Positions 22,705-35,186 of a DNA stretch of 64,000 nucleotides are shown here, one piece after another. The position numbers and the translations under genes were made by a program. How positions within the stretch are numbered: position 1 is the stretch's first letter; every line of letters begins with the position of its first letter. The notes below the pieces were generated by a model. The model ran no database searches, had not been told where the DNA came from, and was given only the letters and a program-made list of their open reading frames with translations. The stretch lies in the NCBI GenBank assembly GCA_023052935.1, contig CM041292.1, positions 38,260,639 to 38,324,638 of the forward strand, given 5' to 3'. Source of the stretch: Piezodorus guildinii. Taxonomy: Eukaryota > Arthropoda > Insecta > Hemiptera > Pentatomidae.

Positions 22705-23663
22705 TATTATTTGATTGTGACCAGTCAGCGATAAATTGTATAATAAATGATAGTTTAATGGTGTTACTATATAGTTATGCAAGTATTAAACATAGTAGAA
22801 TGTAACCTTGAAGAGCCGCCGATTGAAATTGTTGTGGAATCTGTATCATGTTAGTTTCCCAATTAATGACTTCAAGTGGGATATAATTAAACAAATCGTA
22901 CCTATAATAAAGTGTTATTATAATTTACTTAATTATTCTTGGATGAGAAGGATGATTGCACAATCCCTAAGGGACGTACTATTGGGGTCACTAAGTTAGC
23001 TATCCCGGCATAGCTAACGGTTAGTTTAGCCACGCATTGAGGTCACCTCTTGTGTACTCCAAACAAAACAATTTTACTACTGTTTTTGTTTGACACAAAA
23101 TATATTCATGCGTCAATATATAATTCATTTTCCTGAATTAATATTTGTATAAAATACTTTTTGTTTTGAATATTTAATTATACTCTTCTGACATTTCGTA
23201 CTCGATTTTTACTTAAGGAAAAAAATATACTTTTCTCTTACTAAATATAATTTTATAATAATGCTATTTTATAGATTAATCGATGCGTATAATCTTAAAA
23301 TTCCTTCGGGTAATAGAAGGACATTTTATTGCTTAGATGTATATTCCATTGGGAAGCTTCTCTAAATGTATTTCATGCCTTTTTATATGTTACTGAAATT
23401 ACTGGTTGTATTATATTATGTAGTTGTAAATTCAAATGAAAAAATTAAAAAAAACAAAAAAAAACGTTTTTTCTCTTCATGATATATGTGTTGTAGAATT
23501 AATTAATCTATGAAAAGTTAATCTCAGCCTCATAATATAGATTTGTTATTAGTTCTTTGTTGATTATTTTATAAAATGTATAGATAGATAGATAAAAGAC
23601 TATGCCTATGTCCATACTATACCTATTGAACTATGAATATCTGTTGCTAGAGCATCTTATAAG
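22705..23663. other. AT-rich spacer
   Basis: A short unique patch at 22960-23060 (GTTAGCTATCCCGGCATAGC) has an internal inverted TTAGCTAT/ATAGCTAA. Otherwise nothing recognised. Confidence 0.4.
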
Positions 23664-24055
23664 AATTGAGACGTTGATTTCCAAAAGGTACTATATCCAT
23701 TTTAGGAAATTTTACAGGAAGCGCGAAAATCTCTCATTACCATATTATTAAACTAGCTAATTTCGGTCTTTTTGCATTAAAATTTAGAATTATTTTTTTA
23801 CTATAATAATAACATCATATTAAAGTTATAAAATAATTTTTTTTTTGAATGATTTCGAACGAAAATAAATGCGTAATTAGTACATTAAGAAAATGACCGT
23901 ATTTCTAAAACGCTGTTTTTAAGGACTTGAGAGTTTATTAAATAACATAAAATAGAATATTTAGATGAAACTAAATGATGAGAATACAAATATGTTAAAA
24001 AATCAATTTCGTAAAAAATGTCCTTTAGTACCTTTTGGAAATCAACGTCTCAATT
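23664..24055. mobile_element. MITE family B, copy 2
   Basis: A 392 bp copy with the same terminal repeats (AATTGAGACGTTGATTTCC and complement) and interior landmarks GGAAGCGCGAAAATCTCTCA and AAATGACCGTATTTCTAAAA, in the same orientation as the copy at 58163 and opposite to the copy at 1002. Confidence 0.9.
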
Positions 24056-24177
24056 GGTTGAAATAAAAAATTGAAAACAAAATTTGAAGAACAAAATAAG
24101 GTGTGGTTAGATACTGCTTTTACTTTCAAACCTCGTTATTAATTTTCGAATTTAATTGTATACATATATACTGTATA

Positions 24178-24448
24178 TTGTTTATTTGTTTAACGTCACT
24201 TTATGCTACTATGGCTAATCGGACAATGCTACAGTGGGACTCCGAAATTTTGCCTATCCAGGTTTTATTAGGATAGGAATCTTTAACGAGTATCTGACAT
24301 CGCACAGGCTCGGGACAACCTTTTAACGTCCCCTCCGAAGGACGGCATAACTAAGGATTTTTCACTCCCATTAAAAAATCCTAGGGCCACCCGCAGGTTT
24401 GAACCCGCTACCTTTGGCATAGAAAGCTGTTATGCTAGCTACTACGCT
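24178..24448 (-). mobile_element. SINE family 1, full copy with target duplication
   Basis: Minus-strand copy with B box (GGTTTGAACCCGC when read on plus) and full body. It is flanked by the perfect 12-base duplication ATATACTGTATA (24166-24177 and 24449-24460). The tail is AAACAAATAAA-like. A recent-looking insertion. Confidence 0.93.
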
Positions 24449-24714
24449 ATATACTGTATAGACAGTGTTTAGAAAAAATATTTTTTAACACAGTTGGTCA
24501 ATCTCCTAAAGAATTTTCACCTACTTGTGAAACAAGATTTGTTTACGAAAATCCAGATTTCTTCTTGGTATATGACTATTTGACCATTCTGTTCGCTTGG
24601 AATAGGTTCATCTTTTGAAATATAATGTCTTAAGATCATCGAAAATAAAGTAATATTTAAAATCCAGATTCCTTGCGTATGAATATAAATTATTGATAGG
24701 TAGGTAAAAATTTG

Positions 24715-24923
24715 GGGATCCTGCGGCTGAGTGGCTAGCGCGCTAATCTTTCATGCTAAAGGCTGTGAGTTCGAATCCAAGACCCGGCGGGACTTTTATA
24801 AGGATGCAATTAAATGGGGATTCACTCAGAGATTCTCACCCCGGGTATATGAGACCTGTCAGCCAAATGGTGGCCACTCGTAATCTCCCAGGAGATTATA
24901 CCATTGTCGTGCCACTAGAAAAA
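24715..24923 (+). mobile_element. tRNA-derived SINE family 2, full copy with target duplication
   Basis: The head GGATCCTGCGGCTGAGTGGC then TAGCGCGCTAA is an A-box region of Ser/Leu-tRNA type. The B box is GAGTTCGAATCC. The body includes CCTGTCAGCCAAATGGTGGC. It is flanked by the perfect 13-base duplication AGGTAAAAATTTG (24702-24714 and 24924-24936). A second diverged copy lies at 45978-46255. Confidence 0.92.
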
Positions 24924-24939
24924 AGGTAAAAATTTGTAA

Positions 24940-26190
24940 ATACCTATGCGAAATCGTGGAGGATGTACCAAATAAATATAATTGAAATAACTGCTTCGTG
25001 ATAACTGAAAAGTTCTAATCTATAAAATTATTCCTAATTAGTTAATTGTCACAAAGTTGACAGGAAAACGTTGAATGAGATCCAAACATTACTGACAAAC
25101 GAAATAAAATCAGCATGGTGGAATGTATGTATGTTTTCCTCAAGTTTACTACTATCTCCTTTTACCATATCCTTTATCACAATTTTGTAGTTCTTAAGAT
25201 AACATTCATACTCGTGGTTTGTTTGTATTAATTTATCAATAAATTACTGACATTTGAAACAAACATAGAAATTACGCTGCCGGTGTTTCGACTTCCATTC
25301 CGGAGATCTGTGTGTTTACTCCCGATGATTGATCGGCCCTGGTTCGGTGTTTACCCTACTGAGAGCCTTCCCGACAAAACACAGCCTTCCGCCGATATCT
25401 CATCCCGTCTTCTATTTAAGGTTGTTGTTTCGTTTTCGGATTCTCTTCTGCGTCCTCTCTTTCTCTTCTCGAGAATTAGGTTCAAGAAAACAGGTTCAAA
25501 GTAGACCTTACAAAGAGGCATCGGTGGCAACCTAGTGCTTCGTTAAATGAATAATGTCTATTGTATTAAACACAGTGGCCGATCCAAAAAAAGAGTGAGA
25601 AATGAGCGATGCCAAGCTTGTTATACGTATAGATAATTAGAGTAGAATCTATTGTTTACAAATGATTACCTCGATGAACATACTATTATTTTAGGCCTTG
25701 GTATAATTCAGATTTTTTCTCTTCGTGATAATTCGTGATATGGTATTAAGAAACCTAATTTAAAGAAACCTTTTGATGGTAATATTCAGTTCCGAAGAAC
25801 ACCCTGGGGCAACATATAGTTTGGACTGGTACCGATTCTTGCAAAAAATCATCTCCTAGAGTTTTGGAGGAAAGGAACAGACTGGCGATTTTGGTTTTCT
25901 ATGACCCTTAACGAATATATCAAATTCTGATGGGATAGATTATTTCTTCTATCCTGGTTAATTAGGAATATAATTATGTATGATATGCATTATCTTCTGC
26001 AAACTTTTGCAGATCCAACAAAAACGTTACAGGTTTAAATTGTAATAACATGTTATTGCAGTATAAAAAGTCTTACGTCATTTGGAAGTACATGTTCAAC
26101 CTTCTAGAAATGATTTTGGATACGTCAAACACTCTAAAAATATTTCGTAATAGAATGTTTGGTCTGGTTTAATAGCTGGCAGATTTAGAT
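24940..26190. other. Unique region with GC-rich island
   Basis: The interval 25265-25520 is GC-rich and C/T-rich with a 73-residue open frame lacking any similarity. It could be a 5' UTR exon or promoter of the downstream gene, but no direct evidence is visible. Confidence 0.35.
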
Positions 26191-26200
26191 ACAGTAACAG

Positions 26201-26476
26201 GTTGGGGTCACCCATAGCGTAGTTGCTAGCATAACAGCTTTCTATGCCAAAGGTCGCGGGTGGCCCTAGGATTTTTTAATGGGAGTAAAAAATTCTTAGT
26301 TATGCTGTCCTTCGGAGGGGACGTTAAAAGGTGGTCCCGAGCCTGTGCGATGTCAGGTATTCGTTAAAGATCCCTATCCTAATAAAACCTGGATAGGCAA
26401 AATTTAGGACTCCCACTGTAGCATCGTCCGATTAGCTATAGTAGCATAAAGTGACGTTAAACGAATAAACAAACAA
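26201..26476 (+). mobile_element. SINE family 1 copy with target duplication
   Basis: Head TTGGGGTCACCCATAGCGTA; a deletion removed the B box and following bases (GTCGCGGGTGGCC). Full body and tail (GACGTTAAACGAATAAACAA). Flanked by ACAGTAACAG at 26191-26200 and 26477-26486. Confidence 0.9.
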
Positions 26477-26489
26477 ACAGTAACAGTGT

Positions 26490-27783
26490 AAACAGAATAA
26501 TGGAAAAAAGTTTTATTTTCAACGAAAAAAAAAAAACTTTTAATGAATTTAAAATTTTTGAAAAAATAAAGTATAACGCAATTAATAATTGTATTTACTA
26601 TTCCGCTAAATAATAAAATGATTTGTTGTTTTTTTTATTCATACATACTGATATTTTTTTTAAGAGCATACATCTCGGCGTGAACCTATGTTGGAGTTTT
26701 AACTTTTAATTTTAGCACAGAATTTTTTTTTTTTTTTTAATACCTAGAACACACATCTGTTAATGGGACCCTTATCTTCTGTCTTATAAAGTTTTGTGGA
26801 ATCTAAATCCATGTCGTTTTATTTTTTAAGTTATTTTATGCATATAGAGTATAGACGTAATTTATCTTTTTTCTCAAAAGTTTTAAAAAGTATCCGTGTG
26901 AATTTAAAACCTACTTTATTGTGACTTTAAGCTAAAATAAATTTCGAATACCGGGACTTCATAAATAGTTTACTTGGAACAATGGCTGACACCTGTTACA
27001 TTGTGAAGAGTCCCTTCATTCTAAATGGAAGCTGTCTCGTTATCCGGGAGCTTTTTGCCATTAATCATCGACACAATTCTAGCCTACACAGATTTATCAT
27101 GAACCTCTTGTAGTGTAACCGAGTTCTGTTTGGTTTCATTTTTATGACCCAGGTTGTTTTGGATTCAGGGTCAGAAGCCTGTTTAATTCTGACGTAGGGT
27201 TACCGCAAGCGCTGTGTAATCTACAGTATAATAAACAATGCGACAAGTACTGTTAGTTCTAAAGAAAGAATATTGAATAGAATAGAATTTATTTTTGAAA
27301 GACAAAGTCACTACAAAATATATAATTATAAAACGAAATCTGAGTCTAGTGATCCTGTATTAAAACAATAAACAAAATTAAACAAACTGCATAATACAAA
27401 ACTATTAACATAATATTAAACTTAAAATAGTGAGAATTATTTTAAATATAAGAATGATATACATATATTACTATTATTTATATGTCACTTACAAACTCCT
27501 AATTATTACATATTGTTTCATTATAAATATAGAGTCTGTTCAATTTAGCTTCACTATCAATGTTCACTATATTTTCAATTTTTTTTTAAGCAAGATGGAT
27601 GATTTTAAGATATATTTTCGATTTTCTTTAAATATTGGACAATGTAGGAAGGTGTGGTACAAACTATTATTGAAATAACTATTAAAGAATGGACAAAGTT
27701 CGTTTGCCTTGAATGTGATGGTTTGGTTTTAATGGTGTAGTTTGATGCGCTTCGAGTTTCCTACTCTTAGTTGGCTGATGCAC
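26490..27783. other. AT-rich region with a unique GC-richer patch
   Basis: The interval 26985-27235 is more complex (CCCAGGTTGTTTTGG, TACCGCAAGCGCTGTG) and not repeated here. No gene was recognised. Confidence 0.4.

Positions 27784-27785
<2 letters not shown>

Positions 27786-27850
<65 letters not shown>
27786..27850. repeat. (TA)n microsatellite
   Basis: About 32 TA units, directly followed by a T tract and the 3' end of a minus-strand Jockey-like element. Confidence 0.97.
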
Positions 27851-27864
<14 letters not shown>

Positions 27865-28095
27865 AAATATATTTTTATTGAAATTTACAACTGTATATTA
27901 TTATACAACTAGTAAATATGCTGATTAATGATGAAATACATAAAAAAAACATGAAGAGAACTGCGCATTGGCAGCACTCTTTAGTAGTGAGTCTAAACAA
28001 GAAGGGCTCCAGGCCATCTTCCTGTCAGACGCCTCGGAGGATTATCAGGAATTTAAGAGGAAGCAAGGATTGAAACTAATGGATTAGAGTGGGAG
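27851..28095 (-). mobile_element. Jockey-like 3' end
   Basis: Same 3' region as the copy at 56060-56250 (GAAATTTACAACTGTAT, GCAGCACTCTTTAGTAG versus GCAGCACTCTACTGGGT, GGCCATCTTC). The poly-A end faces left, immediately against the (TA)n repeat. Truncated. Confidence 0.75.
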
Positions 28096-28099
28096 TGGA

Positions 28100-31000
28100 G
28101 TTATTTATATTTTTTAAATTAATTTTTTGAGTTAGTTCCAAGGAAAGTAGACATAAAAAACTTTGAGAAATGACGCATAGTTCATCGAAAAATTGGTGAA
28201 TTTTTTTTATTTTGGCTGAGATGATAATTCAATTTTCCAATCTCGACATACGACGAAGTTAGTCGAGAAAATTTTTTAAAACTTTATTATAAGCTCAACA
28301 TTTTGTAATATACTGATCACACGGCATTAAACATAATTCAGTATGCCAAATTTTGAAATTAATGAGTTAAGGACAACCGATTTTTCAGTTATTCTGAAGA
28401 CAATGTTGTAGGCAAAAATGAAGTTTAAACTTTAAAGTTTAGTATTTAATATATACATTTTTTCGCATCTGATAAACAATAAGTCACATTTTATCGAGTC
28501 ATTATTCGAAAAAAAATTATTTAGACCAGTCGTGAACTGTGAAAGTCAAAGAGGTTCAAGGCCTCAATTTTCAAAAATCTCAGAATCGCTCCATCTAGAA
28601 ATCTCTATTCGATTTCAAAATCACTTAGACTACTAATGGAGCGAGCGTGTTCTTGTAATATTTCCAAATTTATGCAAAATTGAACAGGAAAAAGTCTATG
28701 CATACTTTGGCTATGTATTTACAGACTTTAATAAGTGAACTCTAAAATATCCGGGAAAAAAATCAAAAACTTATTCTCCATCTTAATTTATGAAAAAAAA
28801 AAACATCTTCATTTACAGTATCTAGTTTTTTGTGCTTTCTTAATAAAAATTTAATATATTTTTTTAAATGATCAACACGTTTGCGTTTTCCTTCCATTTT
28901 TTTTCGAAAAATAATATTTAACGAAATCCAATGATACTATATGGCCTTCTATAGAATTCTAATTAAAAAAACTCAGTTACTTATAATAAATGTTCAACGT
29001 TTTTCCCCTTTGTTTCCATAATGTATTTAATTTTTGGTTTGTACGTATTCTGAAACGCAATATTTCCAATTTCGAGTGTGCGGAAGTGAAAATTATTTGT
29101 CATTAACGATTACAAATTTTCGAAATTCATAAAACAGGTTACTTTTAGAGCGGTTACAAATTAGTAAAGGGAACAGGTTATCAGTTCCTTAGGAGTTAAT
29201 CCCAGGCAGGAACCGCAGGCACGCAGCCACAGATTGTTGTGGAGGGTGCTCTAATTGAAACCGTCACTTCAGGATTTACATAAATTTGGAACTCACGATC
29301 TCCGGGGAGTCACCGTGTTCAAGAACGTACGAGGGGGAGTGTCTCGCAGAAAACCTCAGCCAGGATAACTCTGTTCGTGATTAATTAACATTAGAATTTC
29401 TGAATTAAGCATCTTTGATGAATCTTTTTTGGTCTTAAAACAAAGATTATAAAAAAATCTTTAGTTCAAGGTACAAATTTAAAGTTATGTTTTAAATTAA
29501 CTGTATATTATGCTTACTATAATGCATAATTATTTGCATTCAGGCTTCAACTTAACCTAATTACATGAACACGGATATAGTCTAGAATTCGGCCTTTATT
29601 GGGCTCTCTTTTTAGGGTAATCTATTGAAATAAATTAAGTTTATATTGTGTAAAAACTGTTTAAAAAAGAAAAGCTACGGAATTCGTGGACATGTAGAAT
29701 AATAAATATATACATATTCAACAAAGCTTAAGCTATATATATTTTTTAATTTATTTCCATATAGGGCTCTTGAGACTCTTTCCATTGCTGTAAAGGTTGC
29801 CTTGAACCCTCATCTTTATCTAGATTGTTAGCTACCTATTAATATTTTAAAACAAACTTAATCTAACAGTTGGATAGAAAAGTGAAATACAAAATCTATG
29901 TTATTACTTTATGTCTTTTCAAACAACTTTATTCCGTAATATTGCAATTAGTCTCCAATTAGGACAGCAATAATAGTGCTACATCACCACATTCATTAGA
30001 TATATACAAAATAAATACAATAAAAAAATCAATAAATTAAATGGGTAAAGGGGGGTCACTTTTTGATTTTTTACTTCAGGAGAGCACTTTTAACTCTTCC
30101 TATCTTTACTTTTTTTTCTACTTCTGTGATCGCATGTTTAATCTATTTTAACTGTTACTAAAATTTTAGGCTACATAAAGGACTAATTTCCGTGGAAAGA
30201 AGTTAATTTAATAAAAAATACACTATTGTTGATTTAATAATAAGTTTACATTAAAAAAAAAAAAAATAATAATAAAAAAAAACAACAACGTGATACTAAA
30301 TTATCAGAACCCATCAGCTACTTCTCCAGTTTAACATCAAGTAGCCATTTTATTCCCCAGCACACGTTTTATAAAACTTCTCATACTGTAAACCTATCAT
30401 ATTTTTCCCCTTTGAAGCAATAGTCAACTAAAAGTACTTTGTGCTTTGCAGATAGTAGCACTAAATCAAAACCTGACACTTATGGATTTCTCTGTACTCT
30501 TTATATGTACAAAGTTTTTTATCTAAACCTCAATTATTTCTCATATTGCCCTCCTATTCCCTTGGAATCTTTAACCGACTCCAGGATTATTTTTGTTTTG
30601 TCATATATGGTCATTTGCAATCTGGAAAAAATAAAAAATATTGGAAAAAAAAAATATGCGCAAAGCAGCTTGGAATAGCGCCCAACTTATATGTCGGCAC
30701 TTTCTTCAACAGGAGATTCGAACCATTCATGACTCGTCATGAAGCATGACTCATCGACATTACACGCTTTCCAGATCTCAGTGACAAGCGATTTCCTCAA
30801 TCGCGGTGATATTTCTACCACTGTTCCTGCATGAGCATATCATTGGATTACTCTCCGACTCCGGCAATCTGATTCTTCGTTATAGCTCTTGTTGACATGA
30901 CAACTCCCTCGGAGATAGGTCGATGATGGAGAGAGATTGGAAGGGCATTGGATCTTAAGGAGTCGGCTGGATCCGGTACCTGATTAGCCGTTACGCAAGG

Positions 31001-31376
31001 CCTCGGCAAACAAGATCGGGAGGAGGAGAAAAAGACAAACAAAGAGGAAGATAAAGAAGGAAGGGTCCAGCCAATTACCTTTAGGATCCAGATCTACCCA
31101 CACCTCTCTCAACTGTCCCCTCCGTCTTTGAATATTGTTTATTGGCTCTTATAAATTATCTTCGTACCTTTTCATTTCTTTTTTTCATTATAAAAAAAAA
31201 AGAAGTGTTAAATAACAAACGTTTACTTATGATTGATTACATCAATAACTCGAGTATTTATATGGCTATTTAGTCAGTCAAAATTGTATATGCTATATAT
31301 TATTCAAATTACGAGCGTTAAATGACATTTAATTCAATAAAAACGTCTTTTATTACACAAAGAAAATAAGGATTAA

Positions 31377-31381
<5 letters not shown>
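28100..31381. other. AT-rich region with two GC-rich islands
   Basis: The islands at 29165-29390 and 30690-31140 are unique and GC-rich. In the second, the minus strand contains GGTTCGAATCTCC (about 30711-30723), a B-box-like sequence that may be a tRNA-derived relic. No open frame with similarity was found. Candidates for regulatory sequence or 5' untranslated exons. Confidence 0.35.

Positions 31382-31456
<75 letters not shown>
31382..31456. repeat. (TA)n microsatellite
   Basis: About 37 TA units, abutting a fragment of foldback family A. Confidence 0.97.
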
Positions 31457-31458
<2 letters not shown>

Positions 31459-31566
31459 ACAGGCAACACACGACTCTTAAAATATATTTAAGAACTGTTA
31501 AATAAAGTTAGAATTAAAAAAAGTTTAAACAATTATATTCAGTTTACGTTGGAAACGTATGTTTTA
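31459..31566. mobile_element. Foldback family A, terminal fragment
   Basis: Begins CAGGCAACACACGACTCTTA and continues AGAACTGTTAAATAAAGTTA, as in the left terminus of other copies. It is cut by the adjacent Helitron. Confidence 0.6.
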
Positions 31567-31568
31567 TA

Positions 31569-32089
31569 TCTATACTAATATTATAAAACTGAGGAGTTTG
31601 TTTGTTTGAACGCTCTCAGAAACTACTGGTTCGAATTGAAAAATTCTTTATGTGTTAGATAATCCATTTATTGAGGAAGGCTTTAGGCTATATAACATCT
31701 CGCTGCGACCAATAGGAGCGAAGAATCGGTGGAAAACTCGGAAAAAAACGGGGGAAATTAACCTCGCATCCCAATAATTCCAAATGATTTACCTTTTAAT
31801 TTTAAAATAATTCAATTTCCCATTAATTATCTTTTGCCGTAACAATAAATTAATCACAGAGCCAAAGATTTAAACACGTAGGAATCGATTTACGTAAATA
31901 CTGCTTTTCACGCGGCCAACTATATGTCGCAATGTCAAGATCGGGTTGCGGAGAAAATCAGTATGTTCTTCTGCCACTAGAAAATAAAACTAAAAATATC
32001 ATTTACGCAGAAGTACTTTAAAATATATTCTTTTATAAACTTCATAATAACATGAATTGACACGGACGAAATCGCGGGCAACAGCTAGT
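31569..32089 (+). mobile_element. Non-autonomous Helitron with canonical ends
   Basis: Starts TCTATACTAATATTATAAAA and ends GCGGGCAACAGCTAGT. The terminal TC and CTAGT are the Helitron hallmarks. The host bases are A (31568) and T (32090), the AT target expected for rolling-circle insertion without duplication. Interior landmark: GCTGCGACCAATAGGAGCG. No Rep/helicase frame. This terminal pair is widespread in arthropod Helitrons. Confidence 0.93.
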
Positions 32090-32556
32090 TATATAGTAAT
32101 ATAATAATAATAATATAACAATATAAAGCTTTTTTTTAGCAGTTTTTGAGCAAATCGAATTAAAAGGGTGCCATATTTATGGTATTAAAGTAGAAGTTTT
32201 TGCGTGACTCAGTTATTTGGACTTCTATTTCATACATATGCTTAAGTACAGCATACTTATTATTTTTCATTATAGATAAACATTCAATGAATAATATATC
32301 CTGTATCTCCTGTTTTTAGGAAATTCAGAAGTCCTGAAATATTGCACCTTTTCTTTCTCATTCGTTGAAAGCAGAAAAGTGTCTTACCTGGACCATTCTC
32401 CTTACTCTTGAATTTTTCTACTTTGAATATATGAATTTATTTATATTTGTAAACTATATGTTATATATAATTCTTGAAATTATTAAAAGTGGTAGTCGTT
32501 AAATGCTTAATAAGAATGTTAACTGTATACAATAACTGTACAAAATAATAAGTCTT

Positions 32557-32784
32557 GTCTGTTTATTCATATAACGTTACTTAATGCGACTGTGCCTAAT
32601 CGGACAATATTAAAGTGGAAGTCCTTTATTTGTCATGTTTAATAAGGATTGGGATCGAATACCTGGCATTGCACAGATTCGGGACCACCTTCTTACGTCT
32701 CCTCCGAAGAACAACATAACCAAATATTTTTGCTATCATTAAAAAATCCTGAGGCTTTCTGCCAGGTTTAAACCCCCGACCTAG
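32557..32784 (-). mobile_element. SINE family 1, 5'-truncated copy with target duplication
   Basis: Minus-strand body ending within the B box (AGGTTTAAACCCCCGAC on plus), the A box missing, yet flanked by an 11-base duplication TAATAAGTCTT (32546-32556 and 32785-32795). The truncation therefore happened at insertion. Confidence 0.88.
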
Positions 32785-32805
32785 TAATAAGTCTTAAAAG
32801 CTCTG

Positions 32806-34978
32806 CTCCTACACTACTTATTTTTTTAGAGACATGGCAATCATGATCAGTACTTTTTTCTTTCTGCATATCTGCCTAATCTCTAAGCAGAGAGGAAGCA
32901 CTTCAAGTTACCTGCCGTTCCTGATCAAAATCAAGTCTTACTGTTCTCAATTATGGATTCGAAGGATTGGTACATTTTAAATGGTAAAGGCCATCAGATG
33001 TTTATGGAAAATTATATATATTTTTCTAATTTTTATTTATTTGTGGATCGGTTAATTTAATATTTACGAGACATTTGGCTAGAATGAGAAATAATAAGTA
33101 ATTAAGTCCATATGAATAATAACATAATTTTTTTACCATTTTTATCCCCAAACCTTTTTATTTTCGAAAGTTTGTATCTCTGAAAGTAGATATAAGTGAA
33201 ATAAACCTTATTCTCATTTGAATGAAAAATCGAAAATGTCAATCAAATTTCTATGTTGGTATGAGGAAATAGTTAAAATATCTAAAAGCTCTCTCTCTAA
33301 CAGCTTATGAATATTTTAACATAAACGTTTAAAACTTGTGAACTCTATTCGGAGGATCCATAGAATTACGCGATTCTCGAGGGTTGTGAGAAATATTTCA
33401 GAGAGATAGAAAAAAAAAAAAGATTGGTACACAAATAATGTGGAACGGTAGGAAAATATGCTGGAGTACGCTTGTCACCTTAAGGAGGCCTAATTGCTTG
33501 TATAACAATGTTCTTGTAGGCTTATTATAAACTGATGGGACTGAATATTGTAGGGGTTGGCAACAATGGATTGTGGGGGAGGGAGATTCACCTCTGAGGT
33601 GATACAAATGGCAGCCCTGGCTGACAGCATTCTATGCAATTTGTATACACCTCCGGAATTCCTGTTGGCTATTCAGCCATGCACAGATTCAGTCTATACT
33701 AAAGGAGTCCATTCAAAGAGCCCAAACATCCCGATTCCTTTTCACAATAGATTCTTATCCCAAACATTTTCTCATGCGCTACGAAAAGTTATTATTAAAG
33801 ATATTTGTTCTCTTGAAAAAGATTCCCTTTCCTTTTTTTTTTTTTTTAATTTATTTTGTAACTTGATTCCCAAAGAATAACTTTAAAAAATATGGGTACA
33901 AAAGTATTAAGATAAAATAATTCTTCTTGTTAAACTTTATGCACACAATTAGAAAAAGAAACAAGCAAGTGAGAGCAACGGCTGTACTTACCTATGAGAT
34001 AATTGAAAAAGTAAAACATTAGCTTTGCACCAATTAATGATCAAGAGTAATTATTCTATTGGAATCTTCAAGTTACACAATGTCTGGGAAGAAACAAGTT
34101 GTTAAAAAGGTAGGGATTGGATTGTATTATTCGTTTTGGGAGGAAAAATGGAAGAATAAGGCCTAGTGATGTAAAAAAAAATTTAAAAACTTTAAAATAT
34201 TTCTACTTATTTAAAAATCTTTTAGAATAAAAACACCTATCCCCCCAAAAAAACAAAAAAAAAAACAAAACAAAAAAACGAAAAAAACAACAGAGAATCA
34301 GAAGACAGGTCAGCCATTTTAGGTATTGTAGTCAGGGTTTTGGCTTACATTTTGTTTCATTTAAATGGATGAAACTTTTTGCTTTAATATCTTGTTTAGA
34401 TTGTCTATAAAATATTCATGTTGATAATATTAACAGCCTTGAGTCATAAAATGTGATGGTTTTAGTAAAAAGACAAAGAGGGGAGCAAGTAGGGTGAAAA
34501 TCTTTAGGGTAGGTCCTAGTGAGTTGAAAATATACATTAATTTTTCCAAACATATAAATTTGAAAATTAAATACGCTCTTGGAAGTAAAATCTACGTTTA
34601 ACTGCACATTTTATCCTGATACTTTTTTATTCCACTCCCTTGCATTATATGCAATCCTGCATTTCTCCTAGTACATTACTTTTTTATTTTTATCTGTATT
34701 TTTATTTTTTCCAACAAAGTTAACTGGTGCTCGGCTTGTCTCTGTCTATGCCCGTATAAAAATATGTATTATTATAAATTTATACATTATTATTGAGTTA
34801 ATTATCTGTTATAGAAACATCATACAAAAATTGTATTCCTTTTAAAATTTAATTTAAGAAATTTGTATTTTGTTGAGTAATTTTTTTTATGAGAAAATGG
34901 TTTTTCATCCTGAATTTGCATACATTTAAAACAGTTTTCTTGAAATTGATTATTTGTTTAATATGTTTCTATAAATCA
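32806..34978. other. Region upstream of the first visible sprint exon
   Basis: AT-rich apart from 33430-33760. Within that patch an ATG at 33566 in good context (CAACAATGG) opens 11 codons (MDCGGGRFTSE) before GTGATA, a weak donor that would leave phase 0, the phase required by exon a at 35187. This is only a candidate initiator exon. Nothing else was recognised. Confidence 0.25.
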
Positions 34979-35100
34979 AAGGGAGTGGGCTAAACTAGTT
35001 GATAGAGCACTGGACTACTAATCTCTGGGTCCCAGATTCTAACCCTGCTGTGGCAGGATAATTATTACTTCTGCTATTACAGCTGTGGGGTTATAGCTTT
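34979..35100 (+). mobile_element. SINE family 3, diverged copy
   Basis: GGGAGTGGGCTAAACTAGTT, GATAGAGCACTGGACTACTA and a decayed B box (CCCAGATTCTAACCC), then GGCAGGATAATTATTA, matching the order in the copy at 3474. It lies about 90 bp upstream of exon a. Confidence 0.6.
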
Positions 35101-35186
35101 TTCTATAAATCTATACTTACTTTTTATTCTATTTAGTTGTGTTTTAAACCAACCTAAAACTCATGGGTGATATTAATTGTTTACAG

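Noticed and set aside
25283..25535. Two overlapping plus-strand open frames in a GC-rich island
   Set aside because: Frames overlap, have no similarity and look like chance in GC-rich DNA. Kept only as a possible regulatory island.
33557..33880. 107-aa open frame as a separate gene
   Set aside because: No recognisable domain, runs into a poly-Phe/T tract. At most its first codons could be a sprint exon.
35163..35186. ATG at 35163 as the start of the sprint protein
   Set aside because: It lies just upstream of a good acceptor and the family's protein extends further N-terminally; a spliced exon start at 35187 is more likely.
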